Virus record (IMG/VR): IMGVR_UViG_3300017769_000085
Location: 1 to 29,454 of that record
DNA: 29,454 nt
Strand: one strand, 5' to 3'
Source of the DNA: a virus
Of the stretch, positions 1 through 7,384 are shown in pieces. The notes beneath the pieces are model-generated. The model was not told the DNA's origin. It saw nothing but the letters and a program-made list of their open reading frames with translations, and searched no databases. The position numbers and the translations under genes were made by a program. Each line of letters begins with the position of its first letter. The first letter of the stretch is position 1.

Positions 1-875
1 AAAGAGGATGCATATCCAGTTACAGTGTGATTAAATACAAAATCTTCATTATCATCTAAATCATTAAATTCACCTTTTTTACTATTTAACCATAAATATA
101 AATTTGAGAAAGCAGTAGAGCCAAAGAATTTATCAAATTCACCATTAGAGCCTCTAGTGAATAATATACCATATTTTGATTCTATGGCCTCTATGATATG
201 TATTGCTCTTATTGCAGGTTTTAAATCAGTATATTCTAAACCTCTATTTCTATCTAAAGATGTTGGTAGATTTGATTCATCGCAATATAAATTTCCAGAT
301 GAATTGAAAAAACCACTAGCAACAGGGTCATCCGAATTAAAAAATAATCTTTTTTTAGACGTTATTAATGGATATATAATAGAGTTAGTTTGACTATTTA
401 AATTTAATCCTGTAGTAAAGCCATTTCTAACATTTGATTCTGAATATTCGTGATTGTAATTTTTTAGATTATCTAAATCAGTCAACTCATCATCACCTAT
501 TAAGTCTTTTAGAGATACTGTTTTACCATAAAATATAACCTCGTAAGCATAAGCCTTGTTGTTTTTCATCTTCACACTATTCAAAAATATTTTACCCTCC
601 CTGAATGGCTTATAGTTTATAAACAACCTAGCTTTTCTTTTCTTTCTAGCATCAAAAGCATTACCAGTAATGTTAAAATTGTAAAAATGTCTAAACATTT
701 TATTGTTAGTGTCTGATGCAGGTACTGTAAATGTGTGAGAAAAGTCAGTGAATACCTTACCTATATCCTTAACGTCTTGTATAGTTGATGTAAGTTGTAT
801 AGTTTCATTATCGAATAGATCAATAAGGACTTCTTGACTTTTATTATTTTCAATATATAACTGAAGTCTCTGCAT
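1..875 (-). CDS. Putative baseplate/tail structural protein, C-terminus cut by window edge
   Basis: The reading frame is open from an ATG at 875 to the left window edge, giving about 291 residues with no stop. It begins MQRLQLYIENNKSQEV. The next stretch contains VFTDFSHTFTVPASD, a pattern I associate with baseplate or tail-tip proteins of Bacteroidetes phages. The ATG overlaps the stop of the upstream gene as TAATG, which fixes the start and suggests coupled translation. Its place after tail-completion genes supports a virion role. No catalytic motif is visible in the part present. The family assignment rests on recalled similarity; the reading frame is certain. Confidence 0.75.
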   Translation of the reverse strand, partial: MQRLQLYIENNKSQEVLIDLFDNETIQLTSTIQDVKDIGKVFTDFSHTFTVPASDTNNKMFRHFYNFNITGNAFDARKKRKARLFINYKPFREGKIFLNSVKMKNNKAYAYEVIFYGKTVSLKDLIGDDELTDLDNLKNYNHEYSESNVRNGFTTGLNLNSQTNSIIYPLITSKKRLFFNSDDPVASGFFNSSGNLYCDESNLPTSLDRNRGLEYTDLKPAIRAIHIIEAIESKYGILFTRGSNGEFDKFFGSTAFSNLYLWLNSKKGEFNDLDDNEDFVFNHTVTGYASS

Positions 876-1963
876 TATCTAACTGAGTTTAATTCACTAA
901 ATGCGTAATCAAACCTTACTGTGAAATTGAGTAACTTATCGTATCTCTCGTTTTTATATTCTATATTATTATCTGAAGGTGTTACAGAATAAACTCTATT
1001 ATTTTCATGAATCCAAACAAATTCAGATTGCATCATTTGCTGTACTACTTCATTATATTCTTCACAAATAAATCCTGTATTTAAAACTAAAGATTTCTTT
1101 GACTCTAAATTATGAACCCTATTTGTAGGGCTATAGGTTGGATAAAATTTAGTTGTTGTAGTTGCCTCAACTGTATTTACTTTATAATACTCTTTAGTAA
1201 TGTTTGCACTTTCTTTTCTTCTACCGAAGAACCATATATCTTGTAGACTACCAAATTTATTTAAGAAGGTTACTTTGTAAGGAGTGTTTTTACACTCTTC
1301 AACATAGGTTATAAACAATGTAACGGTTTTGTTATCATCTGTTGTTATAACCACTTTATCTGTACCTACCGTAGCATTTATTCCAGATGTTATACTTTTA
1401 GAATTACCACTCATAAGGTGAGTAGCATCCGCTTTTATAAGTGTTGTGTCTGCTCTATAATCTGTAGTATCAGCAGTTAAATCAATTATTGTTTTACCAA
1501 AAGTTTGAGAACTAGTAGAGGTTGCTCCTTCAAAAAACTCTACACTATATAATTGGTTTTCTTTATATAAAGGTATTCTAACTTTTTCTCCTTTCTTCCA
1601 AAAGATACAAGTATTAGATTGCTGTAAAGGAGTTGTAAGCTGAGGGTTTATCTCATCCTCAAAATAACCATACCCATGAGTTACAAGTCTAGTTCCTTTA
1701 GTTACTGTAGTTGTTGGATTAGGTGTATCATCAAAGGTATTTGTTATTTCAAAAGATGCCCAAGATGATAGTTTAGCAGCATCATAATCTCCATCAAAAG
1801 ATACTTGAACATAGTCTTTTATTAATTCTGATATTTCAAATAGGATAGTTGTCTCACCTAAAATTTTACTTTTAGTTATTGTATATTGAGGGTCTCCTGT
1901 ATAGGAGTTTATCAACCCGTCATATATCCAAAGTTTTAATGTTGCTGAAGCTAATGCTGCCAT
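875..1963 (-). CDS. Putative tail/baseplate structural protein (362 aa)
   Basis: A 362-residue protein starting MAALASATLKLWIYDG. It is rich in Thr, Ser, Tyr and Asp, lacks a signal peptide or membrane segment, and looks beta-rich throughout, as expected of a virion protein. The middle has a Thr/Asp-rich stretch around residues 165-215 that could be an insertion or a repeat-bearing domain. The start lies 2 nt downstream of the stop of the vWA gene and the stop overlaps the next ATG as TAATG, so it is inside a coupled tail operon. I do not recognise a named family; the role is inferred from position and composition. Confidence 0.7.
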   Translation of the reverse strand: MAALASATLKLWIYDGLINSYTGDPQYTITKSKILGETTILFEISELIKDYVQVSFDGDYDAAKLSSWASFEITNTFDDTPNPTTTVTKGTRLVTHGYGYFEDEINPQLTTPLQQSNTCIFWKKGEKVRIPLYKENQLYSVEFFEGATSTSSQTFGKTIIDLTADTTDYRADTTLIKADATHLMSGNSKSITSGINATVGTDKVVITTDDNKTVTLFITYVEECKNTPYKVTFLNKFGSLQDIWFFGRRKESANITKEYYKVNTVEATTTTKFYPTYSPTNRVHNLESKKSLVLNTGFICEEYNEVVQQMMQSEFVWIHENNRVYSVTPSDNNIEYKNERYDKLLNFTVRFDYAFSELNSVR

Positions 1964-1965
1964 AA

Positions 1966-3654
1966 TTATATATTAAATCCGTAATCAGTTAAGGCTTGAA
2001 TAACAAAATCGAAGTAATAATTTGGGTTTGAAGAATATGGAACACCTGATTGAAGCACCCCAACACTTGATACCTCAGACCTGTCAGATAAACCTTTAGC
2101 ACCACCAAAACCTTCATTACCACTAAATATGTTTTGTAAGAATGTAGTCTGTGGAGTAGCATTATTTTCAACAATAAAAAATTTCATGAAATGCTCTCCA
2201 TAGCTCTTAGAATCTAAAAAAGTCCTGTATTCTGCTAAATCACTTATATAGTTTGGTCTAGCTTGAGTGTAGTCTGTTGGCCCTGAGTAAACGAAAGGGC
2301 CACCCCCTGCAGGAGTTGAACCTGAGATGTTACTTAAACTCTGATATGCACCAGAACCACCTACTTCATCTTGAAAATATATATATATACTTTTTGTAGC
2401 ATCAGAATTGACCTTTCCATGTGATGCAGTTTTTAAGAATCTCTCTTTGTTGTGTTGTGTTGGAGGTGACAAAGATGGAATTGTAAATTCAGTATTAAAC
2501 GCAAAATCATTTGATTTATATACCCTAACTCTTTTATTATACTCTGCAGTATCTCCATTATAGAATGATAATAATTTATTTTTTAAATTACCATCAACCA
2601 TACTCTTTAATTGTGGTAATGTGTTTGCCATCGAACCAGAACTATCAAATATTATTATTATCTCGACTTTGCTATCATATTCTTGTTCAGGAGTGCCTAA
2701 ATCAAAACTTTCGCCACCCTTTTCTGATGTACCTGTACAGGTTGCTACAGAAACAGTGTTTTCTTGTGCTGAGACTACTTTAGTAGCTCCATTCGCCAAT
2801 ATTTCATTCTGAGTAGCCCCATTAACATCTGTATATGTAAATGTAGTGTTGCCGCTAGAGCAAGTACCTGTTAACGTATGAAAGAATGTTGTTGTTGCTT
2901 GTACGTTTGGACAATTAAGTTTAAAACTATAACTATCGTTTGGTACAGGTGATAGAGCTGTTAAAGTTACTTCAGTGGGTGATGCTGTTGTTTTGTTTAT
3001 TGTTAATGTAGTTGATGTGCTTTTACTTGTAGGTGATGCTGTATTATTCACTGGTAGGTTTATACCTGACAGTACAGTAGAGTCTCCAATATACCCACTA
3101 CTTACTGTATTTCCATCCCAAGCTATATCAAATTGAACAGGTGAGTCTTGAATTCCTCCTCCGTCTAAAAACTCGATTTGTACATTACCAATTTTGTTTC
3201 CTACACCAGTTAGATTATATGTTTTTGCACCTATAAAAGAACCTTCATTTACAACTTCTCCACAACTAACATTTCTATCTAAATTCTCGTTTGGTTCTGG
3301 TCTTTCTTGCCAATTAATTGCTTTTATCGCTGTTGCTGTATCTCCATCATTATCAGTTACTGTTACAGTAAAAATCTGAGATTGAATTAAGGTTAAGTTT
3401 GTAGCTGTTATTGATTGAGTTGTAGCTGTGCTAAAACCACCCCACTGATAACCAACTATAGTACCATCACTGTCTGTTGCTACTGCTGTTAATGTAACTG
3501 TTTCTCCAACATAAGGATTCTCATTACTTACAGTTATTGTAACTGTAGGTGGAGTGTTATTCTCCACTGGAGTTGGTATTGTAGGTTGTGTAGGTTCGGT
3601 AGGATTTGCCTCAATATAATAAGGACTCCTAGTATTTATTCTAACATCACTCAT
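1966..3654 (-). CDS. Virion-associated PKD + von Willebrand factor A domain protein
   Basis: A 562-residue protein. Residues 1-35 form a Pro/Thr-rich tail. Residues about 36-115 match a PKD/Ig-like domain, with TVTLTAVATDSDGTIVGYQW and a closing FTVTVTDNDGDTA. Residues about 330-560 look like a von Willebrand factor A domain: the hydrophobic strand VEIIIIFD runs into DSSGSM, giving the metal-ion MIDAS signature Asp337-Ser339-Ser341. Between them lies a Cys/Thr-rich beta region (residues 130-325). PKD and vWA domains commonly mediate protein or glycan contacts, so a surface-exposed tail adhesin is plausible. No signal peptide is present, as expected for a virion protein. It lies between tail-completion and baseplate-like genes. 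Confidence 0.75.
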   Translation of the reverse strand: MSDVRINTRSPYYIEANPTEPTQPTIPTPVENNTPPTVTITVSNENPYVGETVTLTAVATDSDGTIVGYQWGGFSTATTQSITATNLTLIQSQIFTVTVTDNDGDTATAIKAINWQERPEPNENLDRNVSCGEVVNEGSFIGAKTYNLTGVGNKIGNVQIEFLDGGGIQDSPVQFDIAWDGNTVSSGYIGDSTVLSGINLPVNNTASPTSKSTSTTLTINKTTASPTEVTLTALSPVPNDSYSFKLNCPNVQATTTFFHTLTGTCSSGNTTFTYTDVNGATQNEILANGATKVVSAQENTVSVATCTGTSEKGGESFDLGTPEQEYDSKVEIIIIFDSSGSMANTLPQLKSMVDGNLKNKLLSFYNGDTAEYNKRVRVYKSNDFAFNTEFTIPSLSPPTQHNKERFLKTASHGKVNSDATKSIYIYFQDEVGGSGAYQSLSNISGSTPAGGGPFVYSGPTDYTQARPNYISDLAEYRTFLDSKSYGEHFMKFFIVENNATPQTTFLQNIFSGNEGFGGAKGLSDRSEVSSVGVLQSGVPYSSNPNYYFDFVIQALTDYGFNI

Positions 3655-3706
3655 CTCTGTATAATTGTGCCTTTATAATATAACTCTGTTTTAGTAAAGT
3701 GTAACC

Positions 3707-4219
3707 TTAACTTTTTTTAGCAGTAGGGGTTGCTTTATCTAAAGGTTCACTTAAATCTTTTAAATATGCATTAGCTAAGTCTATAGTCATTTTAGGTTCA
3801 ACTTTTTCTATAGCAATATCTATAAATCTAGTTGGTCTTATTCCGTTCTTATAAATAGACCTAGCTATTAAAAATGACAAATCCTCTAATTCAGATAATT
3901 TAGTAGACTTAAATGTTTTTGGTGTGACATTATTCCTCACAATCCAATCCTTTATCTTGTCTATGTTAGGCCATTTAACTTTATATGAATATGGACTACT
4001 ATAAGCACTTTGAGTCCCATTTACTCCACTATTTTTATAAATACCATATTCATTCATATAGATACCAAACCCATCCTTACCTCTTAGCTTTATACCTTTA
4101 ATACTTCTACTTAAGCTGCTATTGGGTTTGTTTAACTGGCGTTTTATCTCTTCAGCTAATATTCTTTTATATCTCTCTAATACTTTACCTGTATGTTTTT
4201 TAGTATACTTAGTGGCCAT
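3707..4219 (-). CDS. Putative HK97 gp10-like tail completion protein
   Basis: A 170-residue basic protein starting MATKYTKKHTGKVLERYKRI. An N-terminal helical region rich in Lys/Arg is followed by a Gly/Tyr-rich strand region (residues 45-85) and a C-terminal RPTRFIDIAIEKVEP segment. Size, charge and the RPxxFIxxA-like motif resemble HK97 gp10-type proteins, which join the tail to the head. The start overlaps the stop of 4219..4680 by 1 nt, so the two are coupled. Its neighbour is a candidate tail terminator, and the pair is usual in siphovirus genomes. The assignment is by pattern, not by a search. Confidence 0.6.
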   Translation of the reverse strand: MATKYTKKHTGKVLERYKRILAEEIKRQLNKPNSSLSRSIKGIKLRGKDGFGIYMNEYGIYKNSGVNGTQSAYSSPYSYKVKWPNIDKIKDWIVRNNVTPKTFKSTKLSELEDLSFLIARSIYKNGIRPTRFIDIAIEKVEPKMTIDLANAYLKDLSEPLDKATPTAKKS

Positions 4220-4680
4220 TAGCAGATAGTATGTTCATTGTTTGGCATCTCTATATTGATAGTTGCTGCCCAACCTGCTAATTGATTCTCAAAGTTATCC
4301 ATAAATGGTGAAGCTGTAATATCAGTTGTTATCTGCAAATTATCATCAAATAACCCACCCCTTCGTAATTCTTGCTGTATGTCATTTACAACTTGTAATT
4401 GAGTGTTTAGCACATCCTGCAAGTTATCATTACCATAGATGAGGTCTTCATCGGTTAACTCTTTAGTCTTATCCACTATATCTAAACAAAATATTTGTAT
4501 AGTTGTGTTTATAATTTGAGGTGAGAATGTCACATCACCCATTGATATGTGGGATAATGGATAGATAGTTGTTTTGTCCAAATCAACTTCCAATATATCC
4601 CCGAAGGTGACTGTATTAGTAATTCCATTTTGTTTAAGTTTTGTCTTTAATTTATCTATTACGGTATATACTTGCCTCAT
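4219..4680 (-). CDS. Putative tail terminator / tail completion protein
   Basis: A 153-residue protein starting MRQVYTVIDKLKTKLKQNG. An N-terminal helix is followed by alternating beta segments and a Gln/Asp-rich helix (residues 95-120) and ends NIEMPNNEHTIC. This layout resembles small tail-terminator proteins that cap the tail tube. Its ATG sits in an ATGA overlap with the stop of the -1 frameshift extension of the upstream chaperone gene, strong evidence for this start and for the extension. The position between a frameshifting chaperone and a gp10-like protein also supports a tail-completion role. Confidence 0.55.
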   Translation of the reverse strand: MRQVYTVIDKLKTKLKQNGITNTVTFGDILEVDLDKTTIYPLSHISMGDVTFSPQIINTTIQIFCLDIVDKTKELTDEDLIYGNDNLQDVLNTQLQVVNDIQQELRRGGLFDDNLQITTDITASPFMDNFENQLAGWAATINIEMPNNEHTIC

Positions 4681-4835
4681 TTGGTTTTTTGTTTTATCAT
4701 TTTAGCTTCTAACTCGTTCTTCTCCTTCTCGAATTCTAACCAAGTCAAACATTCGGAAGCCGATAGTTTTGCAACTTCTTTAAATTTTGTGACATCTCCT
4801 TTAGCGATTGCATATATTGATTGGTACCATCCCCA
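4677..4835 (-). CDS. Tail assembly chaperone -1 frameshift extension (52 aa)
   Basis: In the -1 frame relative to the 4745..5449 gene, the sequence is open from the A7 run (4842-4836) to a TGA at 4679-4677. The 52 residues begin WGWYQSIYAIAKGD and end EFEKEKNELEAKMIKQKTK. Two features show it is coding. The composition (Trp/Tyr-rich start, then an amphipathic Lys/Glu helix) is typical of G-T type chaperone extensions. The TGA also overlaps the next ATG as ATGA, the same coupling used across this genome. The zero-frame codons at the slip are GAA AAA AAT, so slipping on the A-run is possible. The fusion product would be 257 residues. The extension has no plausible start of its own. Confidence 0.75.
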   Translation of the reverse strand, partial: WGWYQSIYAIAKGDVTKFKEVAKLSASECLTWLEFEKEKNELEAKMIKQKTK

Positions 4836-5449
4836 TTTTTTTCCAAATCCTTTATTAGTTCCTTGTCCTCCATCATCTGATCCGTCAAAGAGTTCAGTAA
4901 ATAATCCGATAAAACGTTCCCTAAACGATAAAAAAAAACCGTTGCACCTAAGGCTACATTTACTGGAGCATCCTTCATTATTTCAGAATACTTATCTGAG
5001 CTTTCATAATCTTCTATTAAATATAAATCCCCTTTCTGAAATGTGATTGGCCTATATAGAACAGCCATAGCTTTATGAATCTGTTGCCAGTCACCTATAT
5101 AATTATCTAGGTCTATAAACTCACCTAAACTAATATCATCTAGCTTTGGCATAAACCCAAACTTAACTGTATCACCATTTGGGTCTTTCATTATGAAATC
5201 TCTCTGCAAAGGTGTCTCCTCCTTAAATATATTTATAACATGGTTTATGATAAATGAAAACTTTGCCAGAGGTAATTTATATGCTTGTTTCATAGTAACC
5301 CCACAGAATATCTCTAACACTTTTAGATTGATAAATTCTGTATCTTCAGCATCCTTATTATCCTCCATAACCTTCAGATATTTCTGATATTGTTTTAGTG
5401 GGATAGCGGACAGTTCTTGTGGTACTTCTAAAGTAAACTTCTCATTCAT
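4745..5449 (-). CDS. Tail assembly chaperone, zero-frame product (234 aa)
   Basis: A 234-residue, mostly helical acidic protein starting MNEKFTLEVPQELSAIPLKQ. The motif YLIEDYESSDKYSEIMKDAP lies in the middle and a hydrophobic helix VALGATVFFYRLGNVL follows. I recall proteins of this kind from Flavobacteriia phages upstream of tail genes. Tail assembly chaperones bind the tape-measure protein and are typically made in two forms by -1 frameshifting. This gene has a run of seven A at 4842-4836 near its 3' end and an open -1 frame beyond it, described separately. The zero-frame product ends NYRLPNV at a TGA at 4745. No convincing promoter is visible upstream in 5450-5640. Confidence 0.7.
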   Translation of the reverse strand: MNEKFTLEVPQELSAIPLKQYQKYLKVMEDNKDAEDTEFINLKVLEIFCGVTMKQAYKLPLAKFSFIINHVINIFKEETPLQRDFIMKDPNGDTVKFGFMPKLDDISLGEFIDLDNYIGDWQQIHKAMAVLYRPITFQKGDLYLIEDYESSDKYSEIMKDAPVNVALGATVFFYRLGNVLSDYLLNSLTDQMMEDKELIKDLEKNGDGTNQYMQSLKEMSQNLKKLQNYRLPNV

Positions 5450-5638
5450 ACATATATAACCCTAAACCATTATTTCTGTACTATATATCAATATAAAACA
5501 GTTTGTAAAAAGTCAGTTATATTTATAGATAATCAATAGAGGCTCTACAGAGACTCTTATAACTACAAACAAAGATTTAGATTATCAAAACGTTCTTAGT
5601 CAGGTTTAGGATAACTATGTTCTTTTCTCAAATACTCT

Positions 5639-5669
5639 TTTGTTATTTAAATTCCTTTTACTATATTTG
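5639..5669 (+). promoter_or_regulatory. Bacteroidetes-type promoter on the plus strand
   Basis: A TTTG at 5639-5642 and TATATTTG at 5662-5669 are separated by 19 nt, an exact match to the Bacteroidetes housekeeping consensus TTTG-N19-TAnnTTTG. The expected start of transcription is about 5675. It points away from the tail operon and into the terminator at 5711-5744. This is the only strong plus-strand promoter I see in the window. Confidence 0.65.
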
Positions 5670-5674
5670 AATGT

Positions 5675-5744
5675 AATTGTTGATTATTTATTTAGGTTTG
5701 TTTTTTAGATGCCCCCTGTTTAAGCTCTTCAGGGGGCTTTTTTT
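5675..5744 (+). ncRNA. Putative ~70-nt small RNA
   Basis: A consensus promoter lies just upstream and a strong intrinsic terminator ends at 5744, so a transcript of about 70 nt is predicted. The only ATG near its start is followed at once by TAA, so no peptide is encoded. The 5' half is A/U-rich and unstructured; the 3' half is the terminator hairpin, whose loop carries the GTTTAAG word also found in the nearby repeats. The target and function are unknown. The start is approximate. Confidence 0.45.
5711..5744 (+). terminator. Intrinsic terminator, plus strand
   Basis: A perfect 8-bp stem GCCCCCTG (5711-5718) / CAGGGGGC (5730-5737) with an 11-nt loop is followed by seven T (5738-5744). On the minus strand no T-run follows, so the orientation is plus. 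No plus-strand gene precedes it, which is why a small RNA is proposed. Confidence 0.85.
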
Positions 5745-5756
5745 ATACCCTTTGAA

Positions 5757-5854
5757 TTTTTTAAACCTCATACCTCAACATCCGTCACCTTCATTTTACG
5801 TTGATTTTATTAAACCAGTTACCTCAACCCTAACCGTATCCATTTTACGTTTGT
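5757..5854. repeat. Two tandem 49-bp degenerate units
   Basis: Units at 5757-5805 and 5806-5854 share TTAAACC, then TACCTCAAC, then CATTTTACGTT in the same order with nearly the same spacing; the stretches between are diverged. Conserved words separated by variable bases suggest protein-binding iterons or an old duplication. Confidence 0.6.
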
Positions 5855-5880
5855 ATGTACAACAGTTGTATGTACAACAG
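5851..5880. repeat. 15-bp perfect tandem duplication with internal dyads
   Basis: TTGTATGTACAACAG occurs twice without gap (5851-5865 and 5866-5880). Each copy contains the dyad TTGTA-TG-TACAA, and the junction forms a second dyad ACAAC-A-GTTGT. Two adjacent near-palindromes look like operator half-sites for a dimeric regulator. Confidence 0.6.
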
Positions 5881-5905
5881 TGAAAGATATTATAGCTTAA
5901 ATAAG

Positions 5906-5995
5906 GCGTTTTAAGGGACTTTCTATGTTTAAGTGGTATCTTAGTATGTTTAAGGGGCTGAAAGTATCGTGAAGGGCCTGAAAATGGGTTAAGGC
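5906..5995. repeat. Degenerate GTTTAAG-type repeat array
   Basis: GCGTTTTAAGGGACTTT (5906-5922) is followed by CTATGTTTAAG (5923-5933), GTATGTTTAAG (5944-5954) and weaker copies near 5967 and 5983, about 16-22 nt apart. The 17-bp first element matches 8334-8350 at 16 of 17 positions, and the others resemble the TACTGCGTTTAAG repeats at 8426-8530, in the same orientation. Confidence 0.55.
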
Positions 5996-6053
5996 GGTAT
6001 ATCCAGATATTAATTTACTTTCATTTTCAAATGATTAGCAAAATATTAAGCAC

Positions 6054-6094
6054 AAAAAAACCCTCTGTAATACGTTTAAATATTTTCAGAGGGT
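6054..6094 (-). terminator. Intrinsic terminator of the accessory operon
   Basis: On the minus strand, ACCCTCTG (6094-6087) pairs with CAGAGGGT (6067-6060) over a 19-nt A/T-rich loop and is followed by seven T (6060-6054). It lies 30 nt beyond the stop of the last accessory gene (6124). Confidence 0.8.
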
Positions 6095-6123
6095 CAACCA
6101 TCAAACAAACAAAAAAAAGTGTT

Positions 6124-6261
6124 TTAAATGCTGTCTAAATTAAGTTTTTCATACTGTTCAAATGTTATCCTTTTATTTATTCCGCCCATATCAGAAATAA
6201 AATATTTATTATTCTCTTCCACAGAATAAAAATTCTTATTTAGTTTTTTAATATATTTCAT
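6124..6261 (-). CDS. Small hypothetical protein (45 aa)
   Basis: A 45-residue protein beginning MKYIKKLNKNFYSVEENNKY and ending KLNLDSI. Its ATG overlaps the TGA of the upstream 78-residue gene as ATGA, the main reason to call it. It has no membrane segment or cysteines. It is the last gene of the accessory operon, just before a terminator. Its Lys/Asn/Tyr-rich composition matches its neighbours. I recognise no family. Confidence 0.65.
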   Translation of the reverse strand: MKYIKKLNKNFYSVEENNKYFISDMGGINKRITFEQYEKLNLDSI

Positions 6262-6494
6262 TTGGTTTTTTTGTTTAATTCTTTTACAATATACTTTTTA
6301 AGTTCCTTTAAGGTTTTATTATCAACCCAATTTAAAAACTCATATGGGTCAAAGTCTGTTATATATTCTTTATTGTCCCAATCTATAAAAGATAAGGTAA
6401 AATAAGAATTTTCTTGATTTTGTGGGTAAGATAAAGTAATGATTTCTTTTACTTCAATCCATGTCCTTTTGTTTTCTTTGTCTTCTATTGTCAT
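6258..6494 (-). CDS. Hypothetical protein, accessory operon (78 aa)
   Basis: A 78-residue protein starting MTIEDKENKRTWIEVKEI. The first part (residues 10-45) alternates hydrophobic and polar residues like a beta sheet and includes YFTLSFIDWDNKEYIT; the C-terminal third is a Lys-rich helix. The start follows the 40-residue gene by 11 nt behind an A-rich leader typical of Bacteroidetes, and the stop overlaps the next ATG as ATGA. Function unknown. A small beta-sheet protein followed by a basic helix could bind nucleic acid or a host protein, but nothing in the sequence decides this. Confidence 0.7.
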   Translation of the reverse strand: MTIEDKENKRTWIEVKEIITLSYPQNQENSYFTLSFIDWDNKEYITDFDPYEFLNWVDNKTLKELKKYIVKELNKKTK

Positions 6495-6505
6495 TTTATT
6501 TATTT

Positions 6506-6628
6506 TTAATAATTGTTAACTTTTCCGAAATTACAATATCTATTATCCAGAGAATTAAAATCTCTTTCTTTATTTAGGGCCTTTATAAATTCCCTTTCTT
6601 CTTTAATCTTTTTTATATCTAAATCCAT
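6506..6628 (-). CDS. Small hypothetical protein (40 aa)
   Basis: A 40-residue charged protein beginning MDLDIKKIKEEREFIKALNK and ending GKVNNY. The first 27 residues form a Lys/Glu-rich helix, possibly a coiled coil. The ATG lies 3 nt past the stop of the GP88-like gene and the stop lies 11 nt before the next ATG, so it fills the gap in the operon without overlap. Spacing and composition support it, but there is no recognisable family. Confidence 0.55.
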   Translation of the reverse strand: MDLDIKKIKEEREFIKALNKERDFNSLDNRYCNFGKVNNY

Positions 6629-6631
6629 TTT

Positions 6632-7384
6632 TTAAACTGTTATTAATTTATTAATTCTTTCCTGAATTGGTGCAGTAACTACAAAGCCTGATTTATCTTT
6701 TTTTGCGTCACCTTTAGCTCTAAGGCCTAACACTACATTTTTATTATATAGCATTAATATATCTGAAGTATCACCATCAATAACTTTAAACCCCCGCCAA
6801 TAATTAGGAAGTTCACCGTTAAAAACTATTGACACATTAGCCCCATCATTAAGGGCCGCAATGGCTGCACTTTCATTGTCTTCAGCTCTGGAAAAAGTTA
6901 AGTGGTAGTTTAAATGATTTTTATACTTTTTAACTTTACCCAGTATTTTAGTATAGTCATAAAATACAGAAGTATTTTTTAGATCTTCAATATCTAAATT
7001 AGCATACCTTTTTAATAGATAAATAAAATCTATGTCCGAAGTACCATTTAAACGAAAGGCAATTTTTTCACCTATCTTTTTAGCTTTGGCGGTTTCCCTT
7101 ATTATCTCACTAGATAACTTTTTAATAAATAACTCTTTATTATATATGAAGAAATTACTTTTGTTAATTCTAGAGCTTTGAACATTTGAAAACTTACCAC
7201 GCCCCGCAGTGAACAAACAGGCTGCGGCGCAACCTTTGGAAGCCATAGGACAAATATTAATTCCTTTGTCGTTTTGTTTATGCGGTGCCAGATATAAAAT
7301 AAATGTCTTTAAACTATTTTTAGAAGTTTTGGCATTTGTATTGCCTTTACTTAATAGGTTTTTAGGTATTGTATATTTTTCCAT
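6632..7384 (-). CDS. GP88 / DUF7227-like cysteine-motif protein (250 aa)
   Basis: A 250-residue protein starting MEKYTIPKNLLSKGNTNAKT. The diagnostic part is NICPMASKGCAAACLFTAGR: Cys45, Cys52 and Cys56 in a C-x6-C-x3-C arrangement, followed by a Gly/Arg stretch. This matches my memory of the 'Gene product 88' family of actinophages and Bacteroidetes phages (CPGASKWCLANC-type motif). No biochemical activity is established for that family as far as I know. Three closely spaced cysteines could hold a metal or iron-sulfur centre. Later conserved-looking parts include RLNGTSDIDFIYL (about residue 130) and YHLTFSRAEDNESA (about residue 165). It is the largest gene of the accessory operon and its ATG overlaps the upstream stop as TAATG. 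Confidence 0.75.
   Translation of the reverse strand: MEKYTIPKNLLSKGNTNAKTSKNSLKTFILYLAPHKQNDKGINICPMASKGCAAACLFTAGRGKFSNVQSSRINKSNFFIYNKELFIKKLSSEIIRETAKAKKIGEKIAFRLNGTSDIDFIYLLKRYANLDIEDLKNTSVFYDYTKILGKVKKYKNHLNYHLTFSRAEDNESAAIAALNDGANVSIVFNGELPNYWRGFKVIDGDTSDILMLYNKNVVLGLRAKGDAKKDKSGFVVTAPIQERINKLITV

Larger units (their letters stand above)
5450..6123. other. Gene-free region between tail operon and accessory cassette
   Basis: These 674 bp contain no supported protein gene on either strand. From left to right it holds about 190 bp of A+T-rich sequence upstream of the chaperone start in which I see no good minus-strand promoter, a plus-strand promoter and terminator (5639-5744), two 49-bp tandem units (5757-5854), two 15-bp tandem units (5851-5880), a degenerate GTTTAAG array (5906-5995) and the minus-strand terminator of the accessory operon (6054-6094). 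A 68-codon open frame on the plus strand (5677-5883) covers the terminator and the repeats and has no coding look. Confidence 0.7.

Noticed and set aside
2565-3379. Several plus-strand open frames within the vWA gene
   Set aside because: They overlap a long minus-strand gene with clear domains and show no recognisable protein pattern.
4672-5046. 124-codon plus-strand open frame
   Set aside because: It is antisense to the chaperone gene and its frameshift extension; composition is Leu/Pro/Ser/Phe-rich as expected of a shadow.
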